Assembly (NCBI GenBank): GCA_017417385.1
Contig: JAFPZF010000058.1
Coordinates: 27,031 to 91,030, forward strand
Origin: Bacteroidales bacterium
Lineage (GTDB): Bacteria; Bacteroidota; Bacteroidia; Bacteroidales; Marinilabiliaceae
Reading direction: 5' to 3'
DNA length: 64,000 bases
Positions 19,001 through 27,048 of the stretch are shown piece after piece (position 1 is the stretch's first letter; each line of letters opens with the position of its first letter). The translations under genes and the position numbers were made by a program. The notes under the pieces were generated by a model. It was not told where the DNA came from. It saw only the letters and a program-made list of their open reading frames with translations, and did not search any database.

Positions 19001-19216
19001 TTTAGGGTCGGTATCGTAGGCGACGAGAGCGAGGTCCTTGACGATACGCTCCTTCACTTCGGCGGTAGCCTTGTTAGTAAACGTGACGGCGAGGATCTTC
19101 GAGTAGTCGTCTGGTGCGGCGATGAGCACGTCCATGACGTGGCGCGTAATCTGGTAAGTCTTGCCGGAGCCGGCGGAGGCCGTGTAGGCGAAAAGTTTAG
19201 CGTCTCTAGAGTTCAT
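15998..19216 (-). CDS. UvrD/AddA/RecB-like helicase-nuclease
   Basis: A 1072-aa superfamily 1A helicase of the double-strand-break processing type. The N-terminus has Walker A (YTASAGSGKTYQ, residues about 11-22), motif II DEFQDTN near residue 380, motif III VGDVKQSIYRFRGGD, and MTIHKSKGLEFPVV in the second helicase half. The C-terminal PD-(D/E)XK nuclease block contains VVLDYKFG near residue 1020, with the catalytic Asp and Lys. The expected partner, an AddB-like nuclease, is usually adjacent in Bacteroidota but is absent here: the upstream gene is phosphoglucomutase and the downstream gene is convergent rpe. A terminator upstream implies its own promoter, which I could not find. Confidence 0.88.
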   Translation of the reverse strand: MNSRDAKLFAYTASAGSGKTYQITRHVMDVLIAAPDDYSKILAVTFTNKATAEVKERIVKDLALVAYDTDPKKDKERNDIIDKQISLRKKNGGVSLSKEQIIKQCQNALWNILLDFDNLSVSTIDSFEQRVIRAFAYEHGLNADYRIEIEKKQIAKDGYDLLMEDIKKDDQLRAWMLDYVDSAVDNGKYRQVKKSIIDQAVKILGEVSIKLTETRDIRSIKDKWDKEISDTENKIVNALSGISQNVDPKCFSGNSTLGKVLKNNSVDYKDWLAKLTDYAFHTGVNIFTKSCPQETKDLVNTVLTDSIKPILSRLYTVKVLRQMVYEIGILAVMQKCMMRAQSNSNVMAISTTGELLNKLIGDDDAPFIYEKIGSRYKTIMIDEFQDTNSEQYHNFLPLLRNSIANNNDCFIVGDVKQSIYRFRGGDWTLLHKIVANDFGQQFNKIALDTNYRSCRAVVSFNNALFRLLPTKISENLSAADQQEVKTIYDNCAQKISKSDPLGYVSVKILNSIKDSGGNDIATNDSKLCNDIIAQDYAQTVLDVCSRGYQPRDICFLIKRNAEAEDIVTTLASVGINSISEESLKVLSSATTQCITDILKYMVEPRTSALPAIVSYLYQSDASTDDNGLASLVNDWDDKINETHDAIMKWCGLSLIDLNEHIIDFLIEKVGRDRVARDNVYIDALSEHIREFVKSEGSDVVKFLELLAEKESEWCIELPESQNVVRIMTIHKSKGLEFPVVIIPALASKGNKSSEKWVTLPDSIQKELSSLPSNSDNGQWLISQKKDNLIECTDFAQAAEEENKMSIVDELNTIYVALTRPKFELYVWVNNANKNQSFIAGVFKDSLNALSDEEPANADEAKIVPVSSSVKDPSSDLTSDWTEVTVGNKTQHKASASSPANNQLPLRLRDSGCRSLKTPNVNRSRIVLDEIADKGTALHNIMQYILTRDDIDKAISLAVRRGEIDDAEAKNLAAHLAIGMNKPLTAHWFDGTFKVLCEMPVISENGNMRIDRFMADYANRSAVVLDYKFGSRGQMSKHKKQVSLYMDTLRDSGLFDDVHGFLWYVLDDTIVDV

Positions 19217-19230
19217 GAGAGGACAGAAAA

Positions 19231-19276
19231 AAACTTCTCACGCTACTCGGCCAAGAAGGCGAGAGCGTGAGAAGCT
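19231..19276 (-). terminator. Terminator of the phosphoglucomutase gene
   Basis: An 11-bp perfect stem (CTTCTCACGCT at 19234-19244 against AGCGTGAGAAG at 19264-19274). Read on the minus strand, it is followed by a run of seven T. It separates the phosphoglucomutase gene from the helicase gene. Confidence 0.88.
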
Positions 19277-19305
19277 GAATGATTAACCAAAAACAACCAT
19301 CAAAA

Positions 19306-21057
19306 TTAGACAGCCTTCATATCCTTGGCAGCCTGATCGATCTTCTTGTCAGCCTCGGCGTTAGCCTTGTTCCAGTCGGCGGTAGAGGCCATTGGGACCT
19401 TAACCTCGAAGTAGAACTTAATCTTAGGCTCGGTGCCAGAAGGGCGGACAGAGACCTTGGAGCCGTCCTCGGTGAAGTACTGGAGGACGTTGGAAGGCTC
19501 GGGCATGTCGATCTTAGTGATCTTGCCGGTGCGGAGGTCCTTAGCTTCGAGGGACTTGTAGTCCTTGACGATGACGACCTTGGAGCCGCCCATGGTAGCT
19601 GGTGGGTTCTCGCGGTAGGACTTCATGAGTGCGAGGATCTCGTCCTGACCCTGTTTGCCTTCGCGGACGATGTAGATCATCTTCTCCTTGGAGAAGCCGT
19701 ACTCCTTGTAGATCTCCTTGAGGAGGTCGTAGAGCTTGATCTTGTTGTCCTTAGCCCAGGCAGCGATCTCTGCCATGAGGGCGATAGAAGCAGGAGCGTC
19801 CTTATCTCGGACAGCGTCGTAGGGGAGGTAGCCGAAGGACTCCTCGCCGCCGCCGATATACTTCGTCTTACCCTCCTCGTCGCGGATCTTGGCAGCGATC
19901 CACTTGAAGCCCGTGTAGACGTCGTAGAAGCCTACGCCGTTGCGCTCAGCCATCTCGCGGATGACCTCGGTGGTGACGATAGTCTTGATGATGAACTGCT
20001 TGCCGTTGACCTTGCCGTTCTCCTTCCACTTCTTGAGGAGGTACCAAGTCAGGAAGAGGGCCGTCTGGTTGCCATTGAGGATGATGTACTTACCCTCGTC
20101 GTTCTGGCAGACGACGCCGATACGGTCAGCGTCTGGGTCGGAAGCCATGACGATGTCTGCGCCGACCTCCTCGCCCTTCTTGATAGCGAGCTGCATAGCT
20201 GCAGGCTCCTCGGGGTTAGGAGACGATACCGTCGGGAAGTTGCCCGTCACGACGTCCTGAGCGGCGACGTGGAAGACATTCTTGAAGCCGATAGCGTCGA
20301 GGGTGCGCGGGATCATGTGGCGACCCGTGCCGTGGATAGGCGTGTAGACAATCTTGAGGTCCTTCTGACGCTGGATGAGAGCCGGGTCGAGGACATTCTC
20401 CTTGATGCGCTCGATGTACTTAGCGTCGATCTCCTCGCCGATGTACTCGATAAGATCCGGGTTGCCCTGGAACTTAATCTGGTCGACGCTCGTGATCTTG
20501 CCGACCTCGGCGATGATGTTCTTGTCGTGCGGTGCGATGATCTGAGCGCCGTCGCTCCAGTAGGCCTTGTAGCCGTTGTAGATCTTCGGGTTGTGGGAAG
20601 CCGTCACGTTGACGCCGCTCTGGCAGCCGAGCTCGCGGATAGCGAAAGACATCTCAGGTGTCGGGCGGAGGTCGTCGAAGAGGTAGACCTTGATGCCGTT
20701 GGCAGAGAAGATGTTAGCTACAGTCTCGGCGAAGAGGCGGCTATTGTTGCGGCAGTCGTGGCCGATGACGACCTTGATCTGCTTGAGGGTCGGGAAGGCC
20801 TGCTTGAGGTAGTTGGCGAGGCCCTGCGTAGCGCTACCGACCGTGTAGATGTTCATACGGTTGCTGCCGGCGCCCATCTTGCCACGGAGGCCTCCCGTAC
20901 CGAACTCGAGGTCCTTGTAGAATGCGTCGATGAGCTGAGATTTATCGGGGTTGGCGAGCATCTGTCGAATCTCGTTCTTAGTATCCTCGTCGTATTTCCC
21001 GTCGAGCCAAGCCTGAGCTTTCTTCTCGACTTCCTTAATGAGGTTTTCTTTTTCCAT
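19306..21057 (-). CDS. Phosphoglucomutase / phosphomannomutase
   Basis: A 583-aa alpha-D-phosphohexomutase that interconverts hexose 1- and 6-phosphates for glycogen, cell-wall and sugar metabolism. The phosphoserine loop (VTASHNPKIYNGYK, near residue 150), the Mg-binding loop (DPDADRIG, near 309), the sugar-recognition loop (GGGEESFGYL) and the C-terminal phosphate-binding loop (VRPSGTEPKIKFY) are intact. The length fits the eukaryote-like PGM2 group of Bacteroidota rather than the 460-aa ManB group. Whether glucose or mannose phosphate is preferred cannot be read from the motifs. Confidence 0.93.
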   Translation of the reverse strand: MEKENLIKEVEKKAQAWLDGKYDEDTKNEIRQMLANPDKSQLIDAFYKDLEFGTGGLRGKMGAGSNRMNIYTVGSATQGLANYLKQAFPTLKQIKVVIGHDCRNNSRLFAETVANIFSANGIKVYLFDDLRPTPEMSFAIRELGCQSGVNVTASHNPKIYNGYKAYWSDGAQIIAPHDKNIIAEVGKITSVDQIKFQGNPDLIEYIGEEIDAKYIERIKENVLDPALIQRQKDLKIVYTPIHGTGRHMIPRTLDAIGFKNVFHVAAQDVVTGNFPTVSSPNPEEPAAMQLAIKKGEEVGADIVMASDPDADRIGVVCQNDEGKYIILNGNQTALFLTWYLLKKWKENGKVNGKQFIIKTIVTTEVIREMAERNGVGFYDVYTGFKWIAAKIRDEEGKTKYIGGGEESFGYLPYDAVRDKDAPASIALMAEIAAWAKDNKIKLYDLLKEIYKEYGFSKEKMIYIVREGKQGQDEILALMKSYRENPPATMGGSKVVIVKDYKSLEAKDLRTGKITKIDMPEPSNVLQYFTEDGSKVSVRPSGTEPKIKFYFEVKVPMASTADWNKANAEADKKIDQAAKDMKAV

Positions 21058-21181
21058 TTCAGTAAACGTCGTTTATACAGAATTACGTAACAAAGAAAGA
21101 GAATTTTTTTGAGACGACAAAATGTAGGGGATTTTCTAAGGGTGTTTGAATGACGTTTGAACACCATTTGAACGCCTCATT

Positions 21182-21255
21182 AGGGTAGGGAAGGGTAGGG
21201 AAGGGTAGAGAAGGGGAGAGAAGGAGAGGGAAGGGGAGAGAAGGAGAGGGAAGAA
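21182..21255. repeat. Purine-only degenerate short repeat
   Basis: About 70 bases of G and A with occasional T on the + strand, built from GGGTAGGGAA-type and GGAGAGAAGG-type units in tandem. It lies between the two divergently sensed hairpins that flank the phosphoglucomutase promoter region and the GH3 3' end. Confidence 0.7.
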
Positions 21256-21262
21256 GCAAAGT

Positions 21263-21294
21263 GAAGCCGGCCTGCGGAGTTGCAGGTCGGCTTC
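21263..21294 (-). terminator. Hairpin at the end of the GH3 gene
   Basis: A 13-bp inverted repeat (GAAGCCGGCCTGC against GCAGGTCGGCTTC, one mismatch) lies 23 bases past the GH3 stop codon. The T tail on the minus strand is short (ACTTTG), so termination may be modest. Confidence 0.65.
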
Positions 21295-21317
21295 GGGAAA
21301 GAGAAAATTGTATCTAT

Positions 21318-23909
21318 TTACTGAATGTCGGCGGAGAGCTTCGTCGTGTTGTCCGAGCTGTTGCCGACGAAGAGCTCGTAGGTGCCCGGGACGACCTGCA
21401 TGCAGCCCTTAGAGCTGTCGAAGAGGGCGAAGCGGCTGCGAGGCATCGGGATGAAGACATCCTTCTCTTCGCCGGCCTTGAGGTCGACGCGGGCGAAGCC
21501 ACGGAGAGTCTTGACAGGGCCTTCGGAGTCGCGCGGGTCGCGGACATATACCTGAACTATTTCAACGCCGTCATGGCTACCCGTGTTCTTGACCTTCAGA
21601 GAGACGCCGCCACGGGCAGCATCCCAGGTCTGGGCAGACATCTCGAAGGACGTATAGCTGAGACCGAAGCCGAAGGGGAAGAGCGGCTTGCCAGTGAAGT
21701 AGCGGTAGGTGCGGCCCTTGCCAGCCTTCATGTTGTAGTCGTCGAAAGACGGGAGGTCGTTGTCGCTCTCGTAGAAAGTGACAGGGAGCTTGCCGGAGGG
21801 GTTGTAGTCTCCGAAGATGACATCGGCGAGAGCTGCGCCGCCCTGCTCGCCGGCGTACCATGCTTGAATGATAGCGTCGCAGGACTCCGTCTCGTCCTTG
21901 AGAGCGACGGCGCTGCCGCTGCAGTTGACGAGGACAATCTTCTTGCCGGCCTTCTTGAGAGCCTTGAGGATGTCACGCTGGACCTGAGGCAGCTCGATGC
22001 TCGTACGGTCTCCGTTGTCGAAGCCCGGGGCAGTGACCTTGACCTCCTCGCGCTCGAGGTCTGGGGATATGCCGCCGACGAAGATGACGACCTCAGCGTC
22101 CTTAGCCTTCTTGACGATGTCGGCCGTCGTCACGTTGACAGTGCGGGCAACGTCGAAGGAGAGGTGTGCGACGCTGCTACGCTGGAAGAAGTCGAACTGG
22201 ACGTCGTAGGACTTGCCGGCCTCGACGGAGAAGTCCTTGGACCAAGAGCTGAGGAAGTCTGTACGCCAGCGGTTCTGGAGTGTATCTCCGTCGATGATAA
22301 GGCGGAAGCCGTCGTCGACAGCATAGTTGAAGGTGAGCGTCTCGGACTTTTCGGCAGTGAACTTACCCTTGAGGCGGAGAGAGAAGTTCTCGAGGTTGAC
22401 GCCCGGGGCGAAGACAGTGTTGCCGCCGTTGTCGAGCGAGATCGGTGCCTCGTAGCGAACAGTCGTGACAGGCTCGCCCTCCATCTTCTCGTTGTTCCAG
22501 TAGGTAGCAGTCATACCCTTCTGGCCGTCCTCAGTCGTAAAGTTGCCGAACTGGCTGTCGGAACGAGTGAGTGCTGTTATCTCGCAGGCCTTGTCGTATG
22601 GGAGGGTAGCCGGGGCGACCTTAGCCTGAAGACCTTCGAGCATCGTCACAGTATGCTTAGGGATGCCGAAGTAGATGCCCCAGAGCATGAGAGAGTCGGC
22701 GGCGTTAGGGCCCATGACCATAATCTTCTTGCCCGACTTAGGGAGAGGGAGCAGATTGCCCTTATTCTGAAGGAGCACCATCTGTTCGCGAGCCATCTGA
22801 AGAGCGAGGACGCGGTGGGCGTCGGAGGCGATAACCTCAGGGCCAATCTTAGTCCACTCGACCATCTCATCCGGGTCGAAGTCACCCAGCTCAAAGCGAG
22901 CCTGGAGGAGGCGACGGAGGCTGACGTCCATCTGTTCCTCCTTGATGTCGCCACGCTTGACAGCCTCCGGGAGGTGCCTATAGTCGCCGCCGCACTCGAC
23001 GTCGGTGCCGGCGATAACAGCATCAGCACTAGCGGCAGCGGCGTCGGCGCTCGTCTCGTGGCGGCCCTTGCGCCAGAAGTCGGAGATAGCGCCGCAGTCG
23101 CTCACGACGAGGCCAGTGAAGCCCCAGTCGTTGCGGAGAATCTGGTTGAGGAGGCGAGAGCTGCCGCAGCAGGGCTTACCCTCGAAGCGCTGGTAGGCAC
23201 ACATGACCTCGCGGACGCCAGCCTGACGGACGAGAGTCTCGAAGGCCGGGAGATAAGTCTCGTAGAGGTCGCGGGTCGAGAGATCCGTGATGTCGAAGTG
23301 GTGGCGCGTCTTCTCCGGACCGCTATGGACAGCGAAGTGCTTGGCGCAGGCGAGGAGCTTACGATACTTGTGACCCTCGGGACCCTGGAGACCACGGACG
23401 ACCGCACTGCCCAAAGTAGCGTTCATGAACGGGTCTTCGCCGTAGGTCTCCTGACCACGACCCCAGCGAGGGTCGCGGAAGATGTTGATATTCGGAGTCC
23501 AGAAGGAGAGACCCTGATAGCGTTCCACCTTGCCCGTCTTGTGCTGCGCAGTGTACTTAGCGCGGGCCTCGTCGGAGACAGCAGTGTAGATGTCGTAGAT
23601 AAGGGTCGAGTCGAAGGAGGCAGCCATGCCGATACACTGCGGGAACATAGTAGCCGTCCCGTTGCGTCCGATGCCATGGAGAGCCTCGCTCCACCATACG
23701 AAGGCAGGTACGCCGAGACGTTCGACAGGGCGAGACATGTCCATCATGATGCTAGCCTTCTCGTCGAGCGTCAGACGGCTGCAGAGGTCGGCAGCGCGTT
23801 CGGCGGCTGGGAGGTCCGGGTTCTTGTAGGGCGGGACGCTGGAGGAACAGCTAGTCAGCGCCAGAGCTGCCACGGCTGGGAGAGCCAGGAGATATTGTTT
23901 CTTGTTCAT
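21318..23909 (-). CDS. Glycoside hydrolase family 3 lipoprotein (beta-xylosidase/beta-glucosidase type)
   Basis: An 863-aa exo-acting enzyme that releases terminal beta-linked sugars. The signal peptide ends in a lipobox (ALTSC, Cys21). The GH3 N domain contains VWWSEALHG near residue 70, typical of the beta-xylosidase subgroup, and the nucleophile motif LVVSDCGAISD near residue 270. A PA14 domain (about 455-590; GMTATYWNNEKMEGEP onwards) is inserted in the GH3 C domain, and an FnIII-like domain closes the protein. It lies 12 bases after the pectate lyase gene, so the two are an operon. Substrate could be a xylo- or gluco-oligosaccharide; the pectin neighbours do not decide it. Confidence 0.9.
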   Translation of the reverse strand: MNKKQYLLALPAVAALALTSCSSSVPPYKNPDLPAAERAADLCSRLTLDEKASIMMDMSRPVERLGVPAFVWWSEALHGIGRNGTATMFPQCIGMAASFDSTLIYDIYTAVSDEARAKYTAQHKTGKVERYQGLSFWTPNINIFRDPRWGRGQETYGEDPFMNATLGSAVVRGLQGPEGHKYRKLLACAKHFAVHSGPEKTRHHFDITDLSTRDLYETYLPAFETLVRQAGVREVMCAYQRFEGKPCCGSSRLLNQILRNDWGFTGLVVSDCGAISDFWRKGRHETSADAAAASADAVIAGTDVECGGDYRHLPEAVKRGDIKEEQMDVSLRRLLQARFELGDFDPDEMVEWTKIGPEVIASDAHRVLALQMAREQMVLLQNKGNLLPLPKSGKKIMVMGPNAADSLMLWGIYFGIPKHTVTMLEGLQAKVAPATLPYDKACEITALTRSDSQFGNFTTEDGQKGMTATYWNNEKMEGEPVTTVRYEAPISLDNGGNTVFAPGVNLENFSLRLKGKFTAEKSETLTFNYAVDDGFRLIIDGDTLQNRWRTDFLSSWSKDFSVEAGKSYDVQFDFFQRSSVAHLSFDVARTVNVTTADIVKKAKDAEVVIFVGGISPDLEREEVKVTAPGFDNGDRTSIELPQVQRDILKALKKAGKKIVLVNCSGSAVALKDETESCDAIIQAWYAGEQGGAALADVIFGDYNPSGKLPVTFYESDNDLPSFDDYNMKAGKGRTYRYFTGKPLFPFGFGLSYTSFEMSAQTWDAARGGVSLKVKNTGSHDGVEIVQVYVRDPRDSEGPVKTLRGFARVDLKAGEEKDVFIPMPRSRFALFDSSKGCMQVVPGTYELFVGNSSDNTTKLSADIQ

Positions 23910-23921
23910 ATAATAACGTTA

Positions 23922-25583
23922 TTACTTTCTCATTTTCAGTCTGCCGCCGACGATGTAGAGACCGCGGTAGCTATTGATGTCACGGACGGGGCGGCCAGTA
24001 AGGTCGATAGGGGTCGAGGAGGCTTTGTCTGAGCGAACAGGACGAACAGCGTTGGACTTCTCGGATGCCGTGAAGTGTTCGAGAGAGCCGCCCTTGTTCT
24101 GAGCCGTCGTGATATGCTCGACGAGGCCGTTGAGGTAGTGCTCGAGGTAGGTGAAGCCGTCGTCGGCTACAGACTTGCCGTCGCTAGCGTCCGAAGGGTT
24201 GAGGCCGTTAGCGATCTCCCAGTCGTCTGGGATGCCGTCGCCGTCAGAGTCAGCGGGAGCGGGGAGCGACTTGAGCGTCGGCCAGGCTGACCAGTCGGCA
24301 GGTGCGTCAGCCGGCTTGAGGTCGTCTTGCGAGTTGATAAAGCCCTTAGAGAGCCCCTTGCCCGTACGCGAGGCGATGCCGAGGCGGGAGTCGGAGACCA
24401 CGAGTGAGTCCACAGCGTCGCGGAAGAGGGAGGCGCCGGCATAGGAGAGGACCTGTTCGAAGGCGAGGGGGGCAGTGTGAGTTGTCGTGTTAGGAAAGTC
24501 GATAGGGTCTGGGCGGTGGATGTGCGTCGCGATACTATCATTAAAATAGTTGTCGCACTTAGACTTGTTGATCTGGTTGAGGACGCCGTCCTTCCATTCG
24601 TCCATAGAGGGGAATGAGCTGTTGTAGTTACCCTTGACGTAGAAAGTGCCCCATTTGTGCCACATGACGTCCCAGTCGTTGGCGGAGGAGGTGCCGTGCT
24701 TAGTATATTCCGTCGTACGGATGCCGATGCCGGCGATACGTTTCTGAATGTTAGCATTACGCTCGAAAGTAGCAGGTCCGGGCTCGTAATAGTTGTTGAC
24801 GATATTGACATTCATACCCTCGCCGCCGTAGCAGCCTTCGCCAGCCCAGTTGTAGAACACGTTGTTGCGGAGGTCCATACGTTCGTCAGTCTGAGTGCCT
24901 GGGCGTGGACCGAGGCGGGGCATACGGCTCGTATGGTGAGCCAAGAGGTTGTGGTGGTATGAGGCGCCGCTGCCGCCCCAGTTGCCTCCGTAGCCGTGAG
25001 CCCCCTTAGAGTGTCCGGCGTTGACGAGACTCTGAGCGGCTATGCACCATTGAATAGTGATGTTCTTGGAGCCGTAGACCGAGAGACACTCGTCGATGCT
25101 CCAGCTGACCGAACAGTGGTCGACGATAACGTTTTCGGTGTCCATGCCGCCGAGGCCGTCGCCCTCGTGAGCGTTAGAGTTCTTTTTGAGAGCCTCGTTG
25201 CCGAGGCGGAAGCGGACGTAGCGTATGATCACATTCTTAGCGGCGATGACGAAAGGGTAGTCGGCGATGCAGATACCCTCGCCAGGGGCGGTCTGACCTG
25301 CGATAGTCACGTTAGCCTTACGGAGCTTCAGTTCGCTCTTGAGGTGGATAGTGCCGCTGACGTCGAAGACAATTGTTCGCTTGCCTGACTTCTCGCAGGC
25401 CTCGCGGAAGGAGCCGGCGCCCTTGTCGTTGAGGTTGGTGACGTGGTAGACAGTGCCTCCACGTCCGCCGGTCGTGAATCTGCCGAAGCCTTCGGCGCCT
25501 GGGAAGGCCAGTTGTTCCTCCGCTCTGGAGTTGAGGCAGAGCGTCAGGAGGGCGCATAGAATAGAGTAGTAAAATAATTTCAT
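23922..25583 (-). CDS. Secreted pectate lyase-like protein (polysaccharide lyase family 1 type)
   Basis: A 553-aa secreted parallel beta-helix protein. It has a signal peptide (residues 1-21), the N-terminal block LAFPGAEGFGRFTTGGRGG, the VIVDHCSVSWSIDE segment and the SRMPRLGPRPG block. These are standard for Bacteroidota pectate lyases, which cleave homogalacturonan by beta-elimination. Around residues 440-470 lies a calcium-binding thrombospondin-3/dockerin-like motif (DSDGDGIPDDWE). The last 25 residues (GRPVRDINSYRGLYIVGG followed by RLKMRK) resemble a type IX secretion tail shared with two other proteins in the window. It is the first gene of the PL1-GH3 operon and is divergent from the GntR gene. 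Confidence 0.88.
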   Translation of the reverse strand: MKLFYYSILCALLTLCLNSRAEEQLAFPGAEGFGRFTTGGRGGTVYHVTNLNDKGAGSFREACEKSGKRTIVFDVSGTIHLKSELKLRKANVTIAGQTAPGEGICIADYPFVIAAKNVIIRYVRFRLGNEALKKNSNAHEGDGLGGMDTENVIVDHCSVSWSIDECLSVYGSKNITIQWCIAAQSLVNAGHSKGAHGYGGNWGGSGASYHHNLLAHHTSRMPRLGPRPGTQTDERMDLRNNVFYNWAGEGCYGGEGMNVNIVNNYYEPGPATFERNANIQKRIAGIGIRTTEYTKHGTSSANDWDVMWHKWGTFYVKGNYNSSFPSMDEWKDGVLNQINKSKCDNYFNDSIATHIHRPDPIDFPNTTTHTAPLAFEQVLSYAGASLFRDAVDSLVVSDSRLGIASRTGKGLSKGFINSQDDLKPADAPADWSAWPTLKSLPAPADSDGDGIPDDWEIANGLNPSDASDGKSVADDGFTYLEHYLNGLVEHITTAQNKGGSLEHFTASEKSNAVRPVRSDKASSTPIDLTGRPVRDINSYRGLYIVGGRLKMRK

Positions 25584-25732
25584 AAAGACACAATGTCATA
25601 AATTCGATGCTAAGTTATAAAAAACTGTTATACGAACGAGTGATTGTATATGACGAACAGTAAAATTATCTATTCGCAGACTAAATATCGAATTTTCAGT
25701 AGATTTGCATCAGATTTTCTGAGCGAACAGTA

Positions 25733-25761
25733 TTGTGAAGAGGAAAAACAGATTATATTTG
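25733..25761 (+). promoter_or_regulatory. Putative promoter of the GntR regulator gene
   Basis: TTG at 25733-25735, an 18-base spacer and a perfect -7 box TATATTTG at 25754-25761. It lies 47 bases before the start codon. The surrounding 220-base divergent region is AT-rich and would also have to hold the pectate lyase promoter, which I could not identify. Confidence 0.65.
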
Positions 25762-25807
25762 TAATCCGAATGGAGTAACATAGTTCGACAGAAAAAGAGA
25801 AAAGAAA

Positions 25808-26803
25808 ATGAGTGTACCATTTACGATAGAGGAGAAAGGGAAAGGCGAGCCGCGTTTCAAGCTATTGGCGGATGCGGTAGAAGCGGCCGTGGCAGACGGG
25901 CGATTGCGGAAGGGGCATTCGTTGCCGTCGGTGACGGAGGTGTGCATGCAGCTCGAGGTATCTCGGGACACAGTTTTCAAGGCGTATAGCGTACTGAGGG
26001 ACAAGGGTTTGGTAGTCAGTGAGCGCGGGAAGGGGTATTATGTTGCTGATCATTCTGTGAGGGTGTTCATATTTCTCGACACGTTCAAGGCGTATAAAGA
26101 AGTATTGTATGGGAGTCTGTTTAGGACGATGCCGAGCAATGTCATAGCGGACGTGAACTTCCATCATTACAATCCGGGGCTATTCAGGAAGCTGATAGAC
26201 GAGGCGGCAGGGCGGTACAGCAAATATATCGTGATGCCGTTCGAGCATGAGACAGTGAGGAAGGCGTTGCGTTCGCTACCGCCGAGCAAGCTCCTGACCA
26301 TAGACTGGAACCTATATACCGACGAGTCGTCGAACGCAGTGTATCAGGATTTCGGGATGAGCCTGGAGCGTGGGCTCGAGCAGGTGAGGGATCGGATAGT
26401 GCGGTATAAAGAGTTTCACATGCTGTATCCGACGTTCACGTATCATCCGCACGAGTCCGTCGAGTACTTCGAGAAGTTCTGCAGGGAGCGGGGAATCGTG
26501 CATAGAGTCGAGACCGACCCCGAGGAGCTTGACGTCAGGGCGGGCGTCGCATATCTGTCAGTCTCGGACAGGATGATGGCGAAAGTCCTGACGCAGGCGA
26601 AGGACAGGGGGTTGGCGCTCGGGAAGGATGTCGGCCTGATATCGTATAACGAGACGCCATTTAAGCAGTTCATAGACAAGGGGATAACAGTCTTCTCGAC
26701 GAACTTTGAGCAGATGGGGCGGATGGCGGCGCAGTTTGTCGAGCAGGATGCGCCGTTGAGGTTGTGCGTGCCGAGTAATATAATAGTGAGGAAATCTTTG
26801 TGA
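25808..26803 (+). CDS. GntR-family transcriptional regulator with LacI-like sensor domain
   Basis: A 331-aa regulator. The winged helix-turn-helix of the GntR type covers residues 10-80 (SLPSVTEVCMQLEVSRDTVF, then GKGYYV). The remainder looks like a LacI/periplasmic-binding-protein effector domain (GVAYLSVSDRMMAKVLTQA, then VGLISYNETP), not FadR or UTRA. This architecture is used in Bacteroidota for pentose control. It sits upstream of xylB and xylA and divergent from the pectate lyase, so xylose or a related pentose is the likely effector, by inference only. A dispersed repeat element starts directly after its stop codon. Confidence 0.85.
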   Translation: MSVPFTIEEKGKGEPRFKLLADAVEAAVADGRLRKGHSLPSVTEVCMQLEVSRDTVFKAYSVLRDKGLVVSERGKGYYVADHSVRVFIFLDTFKAYKEVLYGSLFRTMPSNVIADVNFHHYNPGLFRKLIDEAAGRYSKYIVMPFEHETVRKALRSLPPSKLLTIDWNLYTDESSNAVYQDFGMSLERGLEQVRDRIVRYKEFHMLYPTFTYHPHESVEYFEKFCRERGIVHRVETDPEELDVRAGVAYLSVSDRMMAKVLTQAKDRGLALGKDVGLISYNETPFKQFIDKGITVFSTNFEQMGRMAAQFVEQDAPLRLCVPSNIIVRKSL

Positions 26804-26927
26804 GGAAAGTCCTATAAAGTGTTTTTTCTTCGTTGCACTTCGGTCGTTGAAATCCTCATGTACTTATTGTACACTCCGGTATTCAACGCCTCGTGCGCCT
26901 GGAAAAACCTACTTTCTAGAACTTTCC
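26804..26927 (+). repeat. Dispersed palindromic element, copy A (short form)
   Basis: A 124-bp element with terminal inverted repeats (GGAAAGTCCTATAAAGT at the left; the complement of ACTTTCTAGAACTTTCC at the right). It has a central hairpin whose arms are GTTGAA...TTCAAC and GTAC...GTAC. It begins on the base after the gntR stop codon. It lacks the extra CTCGG hairpin modules of the long copies. Confidence 0.85.
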
Positions 26928-27048
26928 ACCATGAAAAATAGGAATCCCCACGAGAAGCGTCTAACAGAGTAAAAGAAGTGACAGGTCTAATACAAGTCTA
27001 ATCTTGAGACCGGGTTGCATATAAGGATATAAAGAGAAAGAGGAGGAT
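26928..27048. other. Spacer before xylB
   Basis: No gene. It contains CTAATACAAGTCTAA at 26987-27001, a motif repeated at 36439-36453 and nearly repeated at 55313. No clear promoter for xylB is visible; a TTG at 27016 with TATAAAG downstream is suggestive only. Confidence 0.4.

Noticed and set aside
19279..21090. A 603-residue open frame on the + strand across phosphoglucomutase
   Set aside because: Same cause as above: antisense to an intact enzyme, no signal or domain, composition dictated by the codon bias of the real gene.
21261..24032. A 923-residue open frame on the + strand across the GH3 gene
   Set aside because: It is antisense to a complete GH3 lipoprotein with all motifs. The frame stays open because minus-strand genes here are dominated by C-ending codons, which leave few stops in the opposite frame. 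Its composition (Asp, Glu, Val and Ala runs) is not protein-like.
26804..26927. Possible CRISPR array formed by the repeat copies
   Set aside because: Copies are kilobases apart, have terminal inverted repeats and internal hairpins, and lack regular repeat-spacer spacing; no cas gene is present.
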